Shown here piece by piece: positions 1 to 9,321 of a stretch of DNA of 64,000 nt. The stretch lies in NCBI RefSeq assembly GCF_009193175.1, contig NZ_VUKE01000001.1:187089-251088 (forward strand), written 5' to 3'. Source of the stretch: Georgenia ruanii (GTDB taxonomy: Bacteria; Actinomycetota; Actinomycetes; Actinomycetales; Actinomycetaceae). The position numbers were made by a program, and so were the translations under genes. Below the pieces are notes generated by a model. That model did no database searches and was not told the origin of the DNA. It worked only from the letters and a program-made list of their open reading frames with translations. The number at the start of each line of letters is the position of its first letter. Within the stretch, counting starts at the first letter, position 1.

Positions 1-969
1 ATCCGCACCTGGCTGTTCTCCACCGTGGTGCGCGCGCACCTGGAGTTCGGCGGGCTGCCGTGGAAGCACGCGGCCATCAGCGGCTGGATCCTGGACCCGG
101 ACCGCAAGAAGATGTCGAAGTCCAAGGGCAACGTCGTCACCCCGATGGGGCTGCTCGAGGAGCACGGCTCCGACGCGGTGCGGTACTGGGCGGCCTCCGC
201 CCGGCTGGGCACCGACGCGGCGTTCGAGGTCGGGCAGATGAAGATCGGCCGCCGCCTGGCCATCAAGATCCTCAACGCCTCGAAGTTCGCCCTGACCATG
301 GGCGGGGACGAGCCGCTCGCGCTCGATCCCGCGGCGGTCACCGCCCCCATCGACCGGGCGATGCTCGCCGGGCTGGCCGACGTCGTCGAGACCGCCACGG
401 CGGCGCTCGAGGCCTACGACCACACCAAGGCCCTCGAGGTCTCCGAGACCTACTTCTGGACGTTCTGCGACGACTACCTCGAGCTCGTCAAGGACCGCGC
501 CTACAACCGCGACGGCGCCCAGCCGGCCTCCGAGGCGGCCTCGGCCCGGGCGGCGCTGGCCATCGCGGTGGACACCTTCCTGCGGCTGTTCGCCCCCGTG
601 CTGCCGTTCGCCACCGAGGAGGTGTGGCACTGGTACCGCACCGGGTCGGTGCACCAGGCCGCCTGGCCGGCCGCCGCCCCGCTGCGCGCCGCCGCCGCCG
701 ACGGCGACCCCGCGCTCATCGGCGCCACCGGGCAGGCCCTGGCCGCGCTGCGGAAGGTGAAGTCGGAGGCCAAGGTCTCCCAGCGCACCACCTTCGCGCG
801 GGCGCGCCTGCAGCTGCCGGTCGAGAGCGTCGCGCTCGTCCAGCAGGCGCTGGGCGACCTGCGCGCCGCGGGCCGGGTGCGCGGGGACCTGGAGATCCTG
901 GGCCTCAGCGCCGCCGAGCACGCCGAGGTGGTCGAGCACCAGCTCGACGAGCCCGAGCCGCGCCGCTGA
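1..969 (+). CDS. valS: Valyl-tRNA synthetase, C-terminal part (5' truncated)
   Basis: Charges tRNA-Val with valine in the cytoplasm. The reading frame is open from base 1, so the start lies upstream of the window. What remains is the end of the class I catalytic core with the KMSKS signature (KKMSKSKGN, near bases 106-132), followed by the helical anticodon-binding domain. The end, with a Glu/Arg-rich tail, matches bacterial ValRS; the C-terminal coiled coil seems short, as in some actinobacterial and archaeal-like ValRS. The stop is TGA, and a fadD-type gene on the same strand starts 81 bases later. Identity rests on the KMSKS context and the anticodon-domain motifs FWTFCDDYLELVK and LFAPVLPFATEEVW, which are typical of this enzyme. 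Confidence 0.93.
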   Translation: MRTWLFSTVVRAHLEFGGLPWKHAAISGWILDPDRKKMSKSKGNVVTPMGLLEEHGSDAVRYWAASARLGTDAAFEVGQMKIGRRLAIKILNASKFALTMGGDEPLALDPAAVTAPIDRAMLAGLADVVETATAALEAYDHTKALEVSETYFWTFCDDYLELVKDRAYNRDGAQPASEAASARAALAIAVDTFLRLFAPVLPFATEEVWHWYRTGSVHQAAWPAAAPLRAAAADGDPALIGATGQALAALRKVKSEAKVSQRTTFARARLQLPVESVALVQQALGDLRAAGRVRGDLEILGLSAAEHAEVVEHQLDEPEPRR

Positions 970-1050
970 GAGGCCACCGCCGCCGCCGGTAACCCGGCGG
1001 CGGCGCCATGACGGGCCGCCCGCGGCGGCCGGAAGAGCGAAGGGACCACG

Positions 1051-2889
1051 ATGGCGGAGACCGTCAGCGAGCAGGCGGGCGTGGCGCGCGAGGCATCCAC
1101 CCCCGGCGTCGGGAAGTTCGAGCCGGGCATGTCGATCCCGGGCATCCTGCGCGAGCGGGTCGCCCGGGACCCGGAGGGCACCATCTTCGAGCGGCAGACC
1201 GCCCTCGGGTCGGGCTTCGTGCCCGTCACCAGCCGGGTCTTCGCTGAGGAGGTGCTCGCCGCGGCCAAGGGGCTGGTCGCCCTGGGCGTCCGGCCGGGTG
1301 AGCGGGTGGCGATCATGAGCCACACCAGCTACGAGTGGACCCTGCTCGACTTCGCCGCCTGGTCCGTCGGCGCCGTGCCGGTGTCCATCTACGAGACCTC
1401 CTCCGCCTCCCAGGTGGAGTGGATCGTCTCGGACGCCGAAGTCAAGGTCGTCTTCACCGAGAACCGGGCCCAGGCCGCGCTGGCGGAGCCGTTGATCGGC
1501 CAGGTGCCCACGCTCGAGCACGTCTTCGTCATCGCCGAGGACGCGGTGAGCCGGCTGCGCGAGCTCGGCGCCGCGGTGCCGGACGCGGACGTGACCACCC
1601 GCACCGCCGCGCTCGGCCTGGACGCCCTCGCGACGATCATCTACACCTCGGGCACCACCGGGCGGCCCAAGGGCGTCGAGCTGACCCACGGCAACTTCGT
1701 CTCCCTGGTGGTCAACGGCTCCGACGACCCCAACTTCTCCATGGTCGTGCGCGGCGCGGGCAAGCGGACGCTGCTCTTCATGCCGCTGGCGCACGTCTTC
1801 GCCCGGTTCGTCGAGGTGCTGTGCGTGTACTCGGGCGCCGTCATGGCGCACGTGCCGGACGCGAAGAACCTCGTGGCGGACCTCGCCGCGTTCCGGCCCA
1901 CCTTCCTCCTCGCCGTCCCCCGCGTCTTCGAGAAGGTCTACAACGCCGCCGACGCCAAGGCCGGCTCGGGCGCGCAGAAGCGCATCTTCCGGTGGGCCGC
2001 GAAGGTGGCCATCGCCTACTCCCGCGCCCTGGACACCCCCGCCGGTCCCTCGCGCGCGCTCCAGGCCCAGCGGGCGCTGGCCAGCCGGCTGGTCTACCGC
2101 AAGATCCTCGCCGCGATGGGCGGGACGCTGGACTACGCCGTCTCCGGCGGCGGCCCGCTCGGCGCGCGGCTCGGGCACTTCTTCCGCGGCATCGGCGTGG
2201 TGGTGCTGGAGGGCTACGGGCTCACCGAGGTGGGCGCCCCGACCACCGTCAACCGTCCCGGCCTGGTCAAGATCGGCACCGTCGGGCCGCCCTACCCGGG
2301 CACCGCGGTGCGCATCGCCGACGACGGCCAGGTCATGGTCAAGGGCCCGCACGTCTTCCGCGGCTACCACGGCAACCCGGAGGCGACCGCCGCCGCGTTC
2401 GACGCCGACGGCTGGTTCATCACCGGCGACCTGGGCACCCTCGACGAGGACGGCTATCTGCGCATCACGGGGCGCAAGAAGGAGATTATCGTGACCGCGG
2501 GCGGCAAGAACGTCGCCCCGGCGGTGCTCGAGGACCGGCTGCGCGGGCACCCCCTGGTCTCCCAGGTGGTGGTCGTCGGCGACGGCAAGCCGTTCATCGG
2601 GGCCCTCGTCACCCTGGACGCCGAGATGCTGCCGCAGTGGCTGGCCAACCACAAGCTGCCCGCGATGACCGTGGAGCAGGCGGCCACGGACGAGCGCGTC
2701 CTCGCCGCCCTGGACCGGGCGGTCACCCGCGCCAACGAGGCGGTCTCGCGGGCCGAGTCGATCCGCAAGATCACGGTGCTCACCACGGACTTCACCGAGG
2801 CGAACGGCTACCTGACGCCGTCGCTGAAGGTCAAGCGCGCCCTGGTGCTCAAGGACTTCGCCGCCGAGGTGGAGTCGATCTACTCCTGA
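1051..2889 (+). CDS. Long-chain fatty-acid-CoA ligase (AMP-forming, FadD15-like)
   Basis: Activates fatty acids as acyl-AMP and transfers them to CoA; a cytoplasmic or membrane-associated enzyme. The 612-residue length is normal for the family. The ATP/AMP-binding signature YTSGTTGRPKGVE lies at about residues 198-210. Further motifs are GYGLTE in the middle, TGDLG with the downstream GRKKEIIVTAGGKNVAP hinge, and a C-terminal domain ending in KVKRALVLKDF with the late Lys expected for adenylation. ATG is preceded by AAGGGA with 5 bases of spacing. It follows valS on the same strand but the 81-base gap holds no clear link, so co-transcription is uncertain. Chain-length specificity cannot be read from sequence. 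Confidence 0.9.
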   Translation: MAETVSEQAGVAREASTPGVGKFEPGMSIPGILRERVARDPEGTIFERQTALGSGFVPVTSRVFAEEVLAAAKGLVALGVRPGERVAIMSHTSYEWTLLDFAAWSVGAVPVSIYETSSASQVEWIVSDAEVKVVFTENRAQAALAEPLIGQVPTLEHVFVIAEDAVSRLRELGAAVPDADVTTRTAALGLDALATIIYTSGTTGRPKGVELTHGNFVSLVVNGSDDPNFSMVVRGAGKRTLLFMPLAHVFARFVEVLCVYSGAVMAHVPDAKNLVADLAAFRPTFLLAVPRVFEKVYNAADAKAGSGAQKRIFRWAAKVAIAYSRALDTPAGPSRALQAQRALASRLVYRKILAAMGGTLDYAVSGGGPLGARLGHFFRGIGVVVLEGYGLTEVGAPTTVNRPGLVKIGTVGPPYPGTAVRIADDGQVMVKGPHVFRGYHGNPEATAAAFDADGWFITGDLGTLDEDGYLRITGRKKEIIVTAGGKNVAPAVLEDRLRGHPLVSQVVVVGDGKPFIGALVTLDAEMLPQWLANHKLPAMTVEQAATDERVLAALDRAVTRANEAVSRAESIRKITVLTTDFTEANGYLTPSLKVKRALVLKDFAAEVESIYS

Positions 2890-2930
2890 CCCCGCCGGCG
2901 GGCCGACGACAGCGACCGCTGCGGGACACT

Positions 2931-2962
2931 GCGAGCGCCACAGCTGCAGCTGTGGCGCTCGC
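2931..2962. terminator. Perfect 32-base palindrome between convergent genes
   Basis: The 16-base half GCGAGCGCCACAGCTG is followed directly by its exact reverse complement. It sits between the stops of the acyl-CoA ligase gene (+) and chorismate mutase gene (-), so a bidirectional terminator is the simplest reading. There is no T-tract, which is common in GC-rich actinobacteria. The absence of any spacer means the RNA hairpin would need to open a few central pairs to make a loop. Confidence 0.6.
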
Positions 2963-2997
2963 CCTGCAGCGATCGGGGCAGCGGCCGGGCCCCCGAG

Positions 2998-3351
2998 CTA
3001 GGCGCCGGTCGGCGCGCCCTCTCCCGCGAGCGAGTCGGCGATGTCCTCGTGGTGGCGGATGACCTCCTCGACGATGAACTTGAGGAACTTCTCCGCGAAG
3101 ACCGGGTCCAGCCCGGCGTCCTCCGCCAGCGCGCGCAGCCGCTCGACCTGACGGTCCTCGCGCCCCGGGTCCGACGGCGGCAGGTCCAGGCGCGCCTTGA
3201 GGACGCCGACCTTCTTGGTGCAGCGGAACCGCTCGGCGAGCAGGTGGACGAGGGCGGCGTCGATGTTGTCGATCGTCGCCCGGGCCTCCCGGAGCTCCTC
3301 GGGGACCTCGGCGGGCTCGTTGCTGCGGTGGATGCCGGGGCTCGTCGTCAT
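2998..3351 (-). CDS. Chorismate mutase (AroQ type)
   Basis: Converts chorismate to prephenate, the first step of the Phe/Tyr branch. The 117-residue all-helical protein has the AroQ pattern: an Arg in the first long helix (RATIDNIDAALVHLLAERF), the lysine-containing KKVGVLKARLDLP segment, and a final helix with FIVEEVIRHH. Size and motifs fit the monofunctional, unsecreted actinobacterial enzyme. The ATG has TAGGAT exactly six bases upstream and no convincing Shine-Dalgarno, so a leaderless transcript is likely; that -10 element overlaps the stop codon of the upstream permease gene. It is therefore probably transcribed independently although it lies 9 bases behind that gene. Confidence 0.88.
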   Translation of the reverse strand: MTTSPGIHRSNEPAEVPEELREARATIDNIDAALVHLLAERFRCTKKVGVLKARLDLPPSDPGREDRQVERLRALAEDAGLDPVFAEKFLKFIVEEVIRHHEDIADSLAGEGAPTGA

Positions 3352-3360
3352 GCGGCGATC

Positions 3361-4815
3361 CTACGTTCCGCGCCCGCCGGGCCGCGGGGGCGTCCGGGGA
3401 GCCCCACCGTCGGGGCGCGGGGGCGTCCGGGGCGCCCCGCCGCCCGCGGCGCGGCGCGACGGCAGCAACGCCCCCGCCACGACGGCCCCGGCGAGCAGCA
3501 GTGCGGCGCACCACCACATCGCGGCCCGGTACCCGCCGTCGAAGACGGCCGGGTCGGCGTAGTCCGCCCCGGACAGGCCCACGACGGCCGGCAGCGCCGC
3601 GACGGCGAGCAGGCTCCCCGCCCGGGCCACCGCGTTGTTGACGCCGCTGGCGATGCCGGCCTGCGCGTCGGGAAGGGCCGCCAGCACCGTGGCCGTCAGC
3701 GGCGTGACCATGAGGGTGATGCCGACGCCGAACACCACGACCCCGGGCAGCACGTCGGCCGCGTAGGACACCCCGCCGGAGACCCCGGTGAGCAGCGCCG
3801 CCCCGGCGGCCGCCAGCGCCGGGCCGCCCGCGAGCAGCGGCCGCGGGCCGGTGCGGGCCATGAGCGCCCCCACCCGGGGCGAGAAGGCCAGCATGAGCAC
3901 CGTGAACGGCAGCGTCGCGAGCCCGGCCTGGAGCGGCGTGAAGCCACCGACCACCTGGAGCTGGAGCACCAGGAAGAACATCACCGCGCCCAGCGCGCCG
4001 TACACCACGAACGTCATGAGGTTGACGACGCTGAAGGTCCGGTCGGCGAACAGGTGCAGGGGCAGCATGGGGTTGCGGCCGCGGTGCTCGACGGCGAGGA
4101 ACGCGGCCAGCGCGGCGCCGCCGACGCCGGCCGGCACCCAGCCCCCCTGGATGAGGGCATAGGTGATGCCGCCGAGGGCCACCACGGCGAGCGCGGCGCC
4201 GCCGACGTCGAACGGTGGCCGGGCCGCGCGCGGCAGCCCCCCGGACTCCGGCACGTGCCGCAGCCCCAGGACGACCACCACGGCGGCCACCGGGACGTTG
4301 ATGAGGAACACCCAGCGCCAGGTGATCGTGTCCACGATCCACCCGCCGAGCAGGGGCCCGACCGCGGCCGCCACCCCGGACCAGGCGGACCACACGCCGA
4401 TCGCCCGGGCGCGGTCGTGGACGGCGATGGTGCCCTGGATCATCGCCAGGCTGCCCGGCGTCAGCAGCGCACCGCCGACGCCCTGCACCCCGCGGGCGAC
4501 GATGAGCTGCCCGGTCGACTGGGCGAGCCCGCACGCCAAGGACGCGGCCGCGAACCAGGCCACACCGACGAGGAAGACCCGCCGTCGCCCCAGCCGGTCC
4601 CCCAGCGAGCCGCCGACGAGGATGAGCGAGGCGAGCGTCAGCATGTAGGCGTTGACCACCCACTGCAGGTCCGCCAGCGCGGCGCCGAGATCCTCGCCCA
4701 GCGGCCGCAGGGCGACGTTGACCACGGTGCCGTCGAGCAGCGCCATGGCCGAGCCGAGGGTGGCGGCCAGGACCACCCAGCGTCCTTGGGCGGAGCGCAG
4801 GGCGATGTCGGGCAC
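3361..4815 (-). CDS. MFS multidrug efflux permease, DHA2 (14-TM) family
   Basis: A proton-driven drug exporter of the EmrB/QacA type. The 484 residues hold about 14 hydrophobic segments; motif C-like and motif A-like elements are present (GGSLGDRLGRRRVFLVG in the loop after TM2, WRWVFLINVPVA in TM5-6). A GTG start at 4815 is chosen because GGGAG lies nine bases upstream and homology begins at VPDIALRSAQGRW; a longer upstream extension is low-complexity and lacks motif content. The cytoplasmic C-terminus is odd: about 30 residues made of two copies of GGAPRTPPRP, encoded by GC-rich 33-base direct repeats. Substrate unknown. Confidence 0.88.
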   Translation of the reverse strand: MPDIALRSAQGRWVVLAATLGSAMALLDGTVVNVALRPLGEDLGAALADLQWVVNAYMLTLASLILVGGSLGDRLGRRRVFLVGVAWFAAASLACGLAQSTGQLIVARGVQGVGGALLTPGSLAMIQGTIAVHDRARAIGVWSAWSGVAAAVGPLLGGWIVDTITWRWVFLINVPVAAVVVVLGLRHVPESGGLPRAARPPFDVGGAALAVVALGGITYALIQGGWVPAGVGGAALAAFLAVEHRGRNPMLPLHLFADRTFSVVNLMTFVVYGALGAVMFFLVLQLQVVGGFTPLQAGLATLPFTVLMLAFSPRVGALMARTGPRPLLAGGPALAAAGAALLTGVSGGVSYAADVLPGVVVFGVGITLMVTPLTATVLAALPDAQAGIASGVNNAVARAGSLLAVAALPAVVGLSGADYADPAVFDGGYRAAMWWCAALLLAGAVVAGALLPSRRAAGGGAPRTPPRPDGGAPRTPPRPGGRGT

Positions 4816-4894
4816 GCCCTCATGCTCCCACGGCGGCGGTCGCCCCCGCGGGCGCGGGCCTCGTGCGCGCGGGTCCGGTAGCCGGCCCGGCCGG

Positions 4895-6121
4895 CTACCG
4901 GGCCTCGGCGGCGGCCCGGCGCCGGTTGTGCCCCTCCCCGCGGTGCGGGTCGGCGCTCTGGGTGAACACCCGGTCGTTCGGGGTGGCCGCGTCGTCCCAG
5001 CGCAGCAGCGCCCCGACGCCGTCGGCCAGCCCGATGCTGGCGTCATCCGCCACGGTGATGCCGGCCCCCTGGGCCAGGGCCGCCCGGCCCACCGCGAGGT
5101 CGGCCCGGACCTGGTGCGGCGCCGTCGCCCCCAGGTCGATGACGTCCTGCTCGGTGAGCCCGATCTCGAGGGGCCCGTCGCCCACCCACAGCTTCTTGCG
5201 GGCCAGGGAGGACGGCGGCCCGGCCACCGTCTCGGTGATGACGAGCTCGCCGACCTGGCCGCGGCGCAGCACCGCGAGCACGTCGTCGCGGCCGCTGACC
5301 GCGGGGCCGTCCTGGCCCTGCAGCTGACGCAGCTTGTCGAGGACGTCCTCGCGGCGGCGCAGCCGGTACTGCTCGAGCGCCGCGGCCACCCGGGCGTTGA
5401 AGGTCTCCGGCTTGGCGCCCTCGGAGCGCGAGCCCCCCTCGAGCACGACGGCGATCTCGCGGGCCTCGCGTCCGAGCGCGTCGACCACGAGGGTCCGGGC
5501 GCGGATGTCGCCGGTGACGATGAGCAGCTCGGGCCGGCGCTCGGCCACCACCCGGGACAGCTCGGCCGCGACGGCCTCGGCGTTGCGCTCCCAGGAGTCC
5601 TCCACCCGGGACTCGTACCGGCGCTGGGACCGGCCGCCGACGTTGGCCTTCCGCAGCTCGTCGTGGCCGCCCTCGACGCTGACCTCGCCGTCGCGAGCCG
5701 TGAGCGCGGTGGCGGACTCGTGGAGGGTCAGGTCCGCCCCCGAGCGGTCCACGGACGCCAGCAGGTAGCGCACCCGCTCGTCGGCGACCCGGGCCAGGGC
5801 GAAGGCGTGGGGACCCTTGTCGTAGATGGCCTCGTCGGCGGCCGGCGGCTGGCTGAGCGTGCAGTCCAGGAGCACCTCGCCCCGCGCCGCGACCAGGACG
5901 CGACCGAACTTGCCCGCCGCCTTGCTGATGGTCCGGATGCGCTCGCCCAGGGCCTCGAGCGTGGCGTCGTCGGCCCCCTGCCCCTCGAGGCCGCGCCGCA
6001 GGTCTTTCCACCGCGTCAGCACCGCCTGGTCGCCGGTCTCGCTCTCCCGCGTCGCGTCCAGCACGACCGTGGCGAGCGGGATGTCCGTAGGAAGGTCGGC
6101 GGTGATCCGGTCAAGTCGCAT
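4895..6121 (-). CDS. eRF1-like peptidyl-tRNA hydrolase, Vms1/baeRF family (Rv2629-like)
   Basis: Related to M. tuberculosis Rv2629 and the bacterial archaeo-eukaryotic release factor (baeRF) group, whose members are proposed to free nascent chains from stalled ribosomes. The protein has 408 residues. GGRSQRR at about 162-168 matches the GxxQ-type catalytic loop of Vms1-like hydrolases. The central domain contains ELLIVTGDIRART and a C-terminal eL30-like domain ends with DGVGALLRWDD, which is close to the Rv2629 C-terminus. The ATG at 6121 is preferred over an upstream in-frame start because the family begins MRLDRI-like and GAGG lies in front. It lies next to clpX on the same strand but a strong hairpin separates them. 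The enzymatic role is inferred, not shown. Confidence 0.75.
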   Translation of the reverse strand: MRLDRITADLPTDIPLATVVLDATRESETGDQAVLTRWKDLRRGLEGQGADDATLEALGERIRTISKAAGKFGRVLVAARGEVLLDCTLSQPPAADEAIYDKGPHAFALARVADERVRYLLASVDRSGADLTLHESATALTARDGEVSVEGGHDELRKANVGGRSQRRYESRVEDSWERNAEAVAAELSRVVAERRPELLIVTGDIRARTLVVDALGREAREIAVVLEGGSRSEGAKPETFNARVAAALEQYRLRRREDVLDKLRQLQGQDGPAVSGRDDVLAVLRRGQVGELVITETVAGPPSSLARKKLWVGDGPLEIGLTEQDVIDLGATAPHQVRADLAVGRAALAQGAGITVADDASIGLADGVGALLRWDDAATPNDRVFTQSADPHRGEGHNRRRAAAEAR

Positions 6122-6325
6122 CGAGCACCTCGGGGTGTGGGATCCGTTCTCGGGTCTCCCCACTGTGCATGACGCGGGCGCCCGCTGCCACCCCTGTTGT
6201 GGACCTACTCCGTCCGGTCCGCGGGCGTCACGCCACGCGCGGGTCGGGCCGCCGGGATCGCGCGCCCGGCGGGTGCCCTCCGCGCGCCCGGCGTCTGCCC
6301 CCTGCGCGCCGACAGGCGCCTGACG

Positions 6326-6367
6326 CGCGCCGGGCCGGCACCGCGGAAGCGGTGCCGGCCCGGCGCG
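6326..6367 (-). terminator. Rho-independent-like terminator after clpX
   Basis: A perfect 19-base stem closed by a GGAA tetraloop (reading the plus strand), located 13 bases beyond the clpX stop codon. No T-run follows, as usual in this genome. It marks the end of the clp cluster and insulates the eRF1-like gene. Confidence 0.8.
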
Positions 6368-6379
6368 GGGTGTCTGGGG

Positions 6380-7654
6380 TCAGGCGCTCTTCTCCCGCGG
6401 GGTGCGCCGCTTGGCGGGCGACTCCCGGGGCACGAGCGTGGGGTTGACGTTCTCGAGGACCACCTCGCGGTTGACCACCACCCGGGCGACGTCGTCGCGG
6501 GAGGGCACCTCGAACATCACCTCGCGCAGGACCTCCTCCATGATCGCGCGCAGGCCGCGGGCGCCGGTGCCGCGCAGCAGCGCCTGGTCGGCGATGGCCT
6601 CGAGGGCGTCGTCGGTGAACTCCAGCTCCACGCCGTCGATCTCGAACATGCGCTGGTACTGCTTGACCAGGGCGTTGCGCGGCTCGGTGAGGATGCGCAC
6701 CAGGGCGGCCTGGTCGAGCTTGCTCACGGTGGCCACGATCGGCAGCCGGCCGACGAACTCGGGGATGAGCCCGAACTTGTGCAGGTCCTCGGGGCGGACC
6801 TCGCCGAACAGGTCGACGTCGGTGTCGGCCGAGCGCAGCGGCGCGCCGAAGCCGATCCCCCGGCGCCCCACCCGCGCGGAGATGATCTCCTCCAGCCCGG
6901 CGAAGGCCCCGGCCACGATGAACAGCACGTTCGTGGTGTCGATCTGCAGGAACTCCTGGTGCGGGTGCTTGCGCCCGCCCTGCGGCGGCACCGAGGCCTG
7001 GGTGCCCTCGATGATCTTCAGCAGCGCCTGCTGCACGCCCTCGCCGGAGACGTCCCGGGTGATCGACGGGTTCTCGCTCTTGCGGGCGATCTTGTCGATC
7101 TCGTCGATGTAGATGATGCCCTTCTCGGCCTTCTTGACGTCGAAGTCGGCGGCCTGGATGAGCTTGAGGAGGATGTTCTCGACGTCCTCGCCCACGTAGC
7201 CGGCCTCGGTCAGCGCCGTGGCGTCGGCGATGGCGAAGGGGACGTTGAGCATCTTCGCGAGGGTCTGCGCGAGGTAGGTCTTGCCGGTGCCGGTGGGGCC
7301 GACGAGCAGGATGTTGGACTTGGCGATCTCGACGCCCGAGTCGTCCTGGCCGGTCTCCTTGGCCTGGACCCGCTTGTAGTGGTTGTACACCGCCACGGCG
7401 AGGGACCGCTTCGCGGTGTCCTGCCCGATGATGTACTCCTCGAGGAAGTCGTAGATCTCGCGCGGCTTGGGCAGGTCGACCAGCCCGAGCTCGCTGGACT
7501 CGGCCAGCTCCTCGTCGATGATCTCGTTGCACAGGTCGATGCACTCGTCGCAGATGTACACGCCCGGACCCGCGATGAGCTTCTTGACCTGCTTCTGGCT
7601 CTTCCCGCAGAACGAGCACTTGAGCAGGTCCGCTCCCTCACCCGTGCGAACCAC
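6380..7654 (-). CDS. clpX: ClpX, ATP-binding unfoldase subunit of ClpXP
   Basis: AAA+ unfoldase that feeds substrates to ClpP. The 424-residue length is standard. The N-terminal zinc-binding domain has four cysteines (residues 13, 16, 35, 38). The AAA module shows Walker A GPTGTGKT, Walker B IIYIDEID, the GYVGEDVE pore-region motif, and the GRRGIGFGA element of the IGF loop that docks to ClpP. GTG start: GGAG lies four bases upstream and the family N-terminus ([17 protein letters not shown]) begins here. It follows clpP2 by 123 bases on the same strand, in the usual actinobacterial order tig, clpP1, clpP2, clpX. Confidence 0.97.
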   Translation of the reverse strand: MVRTGEGADLLKCSFCGKSQKQVKKLIAGPGVYICDECIDLCNEIIDEELAESSELGLVDLPKPREIYDFLEEYIIGQDTAKRSLAVAVYNHYKRVQAKETGQDDSGVEIAKSNILLVGPTGTGKTYLAQTLAKMLNVPFAIADATALTEAGYVGEDVENILLKLIQAADFDVKKAEKGIIYIDEIDKIARKSENPSITRDVSGEGVQQALLKIIEGTQASVPPQGGRKHPHQEFLQIDTTNVLFIVAGAFAGLEEIISARVGRRGIGFGAPLRSADTDVDLFGEVRPEDLHKFGLIPEFVGRLPIVATVSKLDQAALVRILTEPRNALVKQYQRMFEIDGVELEFTDDALEAIADQALLRGTGARGLRAIMEEVLREVMFEVPSRDDVARVVVNREVVLENVNPTLVPRESPAKRRTPREKSA

Positions 7655-7777
7655 CGGGCTCCACCACCCTCTCGTCTCGTCCCTGCGCTACGACGCTACC
7701 GGCCGTACCCGTCCATTCCACACCACGACGCACCGCCTTGTCCTGCCCGCCGCGACGCTGCGCCCGTGACGTCAGGG

Positions 7778-8458
7778 TCAGGCCTTGGTCAGCGCCGGGG
7801 TCTTGCGGGACTCGAGGACCTGGTCCACCAGCCCGTACTCCTTGGCCTGCTCGGCCGTGAGCATCTTGTCGCGCTCGATGTCCTGGCGGACCTGCTCCAC
7901 CGGGGTGCCGGAGTGCTCGGCGATGGTCTCCTCGAGCCAGGTGCGCATGCGCAGCACCTCGTTGGCGTGGATCTCGATGTCCGAGGCCTGCAGGTAGCCG
8001 CCGCCCTCGAGGGAGGGCTGGTGGATCATCACGCGGGCGTTGGGCAGCGCGAGCCGCTTGCCGGGCGAGCCGGCGGCGAGCAGGACGGCGGCGGCCGAGG
8101 CGGCCTGGCCCAGGCACACCGTCTGGATCTGGGGCTTGATGTACATCATCGTGTCGTAGATGGCGGTCATGGCGGTGAACGAGCCGCCCGGCGAGTTGAT
8201 GTACATCGTGATGAGCCCGTCGGGGTCCTGGCTCTCGAGCACCAGCAGCTGGGCCATGATGTCGTCCGCCGAGGCGTCGTCGACCTGCACGCCCATGAAG
8301 ATGATGCGGTCCTCGAACAGCTTGGTGTACGGGTCCTGCCGCTTGTAGCCGTACGCGGTGCGCTCCTCGAACTGGGGCAGCACGTAGCGCGAGGTCGGCA
8401 TGGCCGGTGCGGTGGCGGCCGGCAGCTGGCCCGCCTGGGCGAAGAAGTTGGTGTTCAC
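7778..8458 (-). CDS. clpP2: ClpP2, ATP-dependent Clp protease proteolytic subunit
   Basis: Serine protease subunit that forms a mixed tetradecamer with ClpP1 in actinobacteria. Protein of 226 residues; nucleophile context GQAASAAAVLLAAG, catalytic histidine in MIHQPS, and the YINSPGGS oxyanion/handle segment are intact. GTG start at 8458 follows AAGGAG with five bases of spacing; an upstream in-frame ATG would overlap clpP1 and lacks support. It starts 38 bases after the clpP1 stop, so the two are surely co-transcribed. The assignment as the second paralogue comes from gene order and the longer N-terminal extension. Confidence 0.96.
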   Translation of the reverse strand: MNTNFFAQAGQLPAATAPAMPTSRYVLPQFEERTAYGYKRQDPYTKLFEDRIIFMGVQVDDASADDIMAQLLVLESQDPDGLITMYINSPGGSFTAMTAIYDTMMYIKPQIQTVCLGQAASAAAVLLAAGSPGKRLALPNARVMIHQPSLEGGGYLQASDIEIHANEVLRMRTWLEETIAEHSGTPVEQVRQDIERDKMLTAEQAKEYGLVDQVLESRKTPALTKA

Positions 8459-8496
8459 AGGTGCTCCTTGGGTGGGATCGTCGGCCGGGTACCGCG

Positions 8497-9138
8497 TCAC
8501 TTGGTCTCGCCGTCGCCGACGGCGCCGCTCGTGCCGCCCCCGCCGGGCACGCCGGCGGACGTCTCGACCACGTGGTCGACGAAGCCGTACTCCAGCGCCT
8601 CCGCGGCCGTGAACCAGCGGTCGCGGTCGGCGTCCTTGTTGATCTGCTCGACGGTCTTGCCCGTCTGGGCGGCCGTGAGCTCGGCGAGCGTGCGCTTCAT
8701 GTGCAGGATGAGCTCGGCGTTGATCCGGATGTCGGTCGCCGTGCCGCCGATGCCGCCGGAGGGCTGGTGCATGAGCACGCGGGCGTGCGGGGTGATGTAG
8801 CGCTTGCCCTTGGTGCCCGAGGAGAGCAGGAACTGGCCCATCGAGGCGGCCATGCCCATCGCCACGGTGACCACGTCGGGCTGGATGTACTGCATCGTGT
8901 CGTAGATCGCCATGCCGGCGGTGATCGAGCCGCCGGGAGAGTTGATGTAGAGGTAGATGTCCTTCTCGGGGTCCTCCGCGGCGAGGAGCATCATCTGCCC
9001 GCAGATCGTGTTGGCGTTGTCGTCGCGCACCTCCGAGCCCAGCCAGATGATGCGCTCCTTGAGCAGCCGGTTGTAGATGTTGTCGGTCAGGCCCATCGTG
9101 GCCGTCTCGGTCCTCGCCTGCGGCATCTGCTCGCTCAC
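8497..9138 (-). CDS. clpP1: ClpP1, ATP-dependent Clp protease proteolytic subunit
   Basis: First gene of the clpP1-clpP2 pair. 213 residues, with the serine in [15 protein letters not shown], histidine in LMHQPSGG, and the conserved [13 protein letters not shown] stretch. GTG at 9138 is preceded by AAGGAG and six bases, which decides the start against longer in-frame alternatives. The C-terminal tail ([20 protein letters not shown]) is glycine-rich and disordered. In mycobacteria ClpP1 and ClpP2 must both be present for activity; the same is assumed here. The 180-base gap to tig contains the tig terminator and presumably the clpP1P2 promoter. Confidence 0.95.
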   Translation of the reverse strand: MSEQMPQARTETATMGLTDNIYNRLLKERIIWLGSEVRDDNANTICGQMMLLAAEDPEKDIYLYINSPGGSITAGMAIYDTMQYIQPDVVTVAMGMAASMGQFLLSSGTKGKRYITPHARVLMHQPSGGIGGTATDIRINAELILHMKRTLAELTAAQTGKTVEQINKDADRDRWFTAAEALEYGFVDHVVETSAGVPGGGGTSGAVGDGETK

Positions 9139-9276
9139 TGCACGCTCCTTCTGGCCCGGGCGACGCCCGGCCGTCTCGGCCTGTCTGGTCGGTCCTTGGA
9201 CACTAACGCCGCCCGGCGACAGATCCTTATCCGGAGGGCACCCTTTTCGCTCACGGCGCACGATCCCCCGGATACG

Positions 9277-9311
9277 CCGCGGGCCCGGCACCGATGGTGC
9301 CGGGCCCGCGG
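9277..9311 (-). terminator. Terminator downstream of tig
   Basis: A perfect 16-base stem around a three-base loop (GAT on the plus strand), starting 11 bases after the tig stop codon. It separates tig from clpP1P2, implying separate promoters for chaperone and protease. Confidence 0.8.
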
Positions 9312-9321
9312 TCGCGACGGG

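Noticed and set aside
60-992. Long Arg/Gly/Pro-rich reading frames overlapping valS and most other genes
   Set aside because: They are alternative-frame shadows caused by about 74% GC; composition is biased to Arg, Pro, Gly and Ala and they have no family motifs or ribosome-binding sites.
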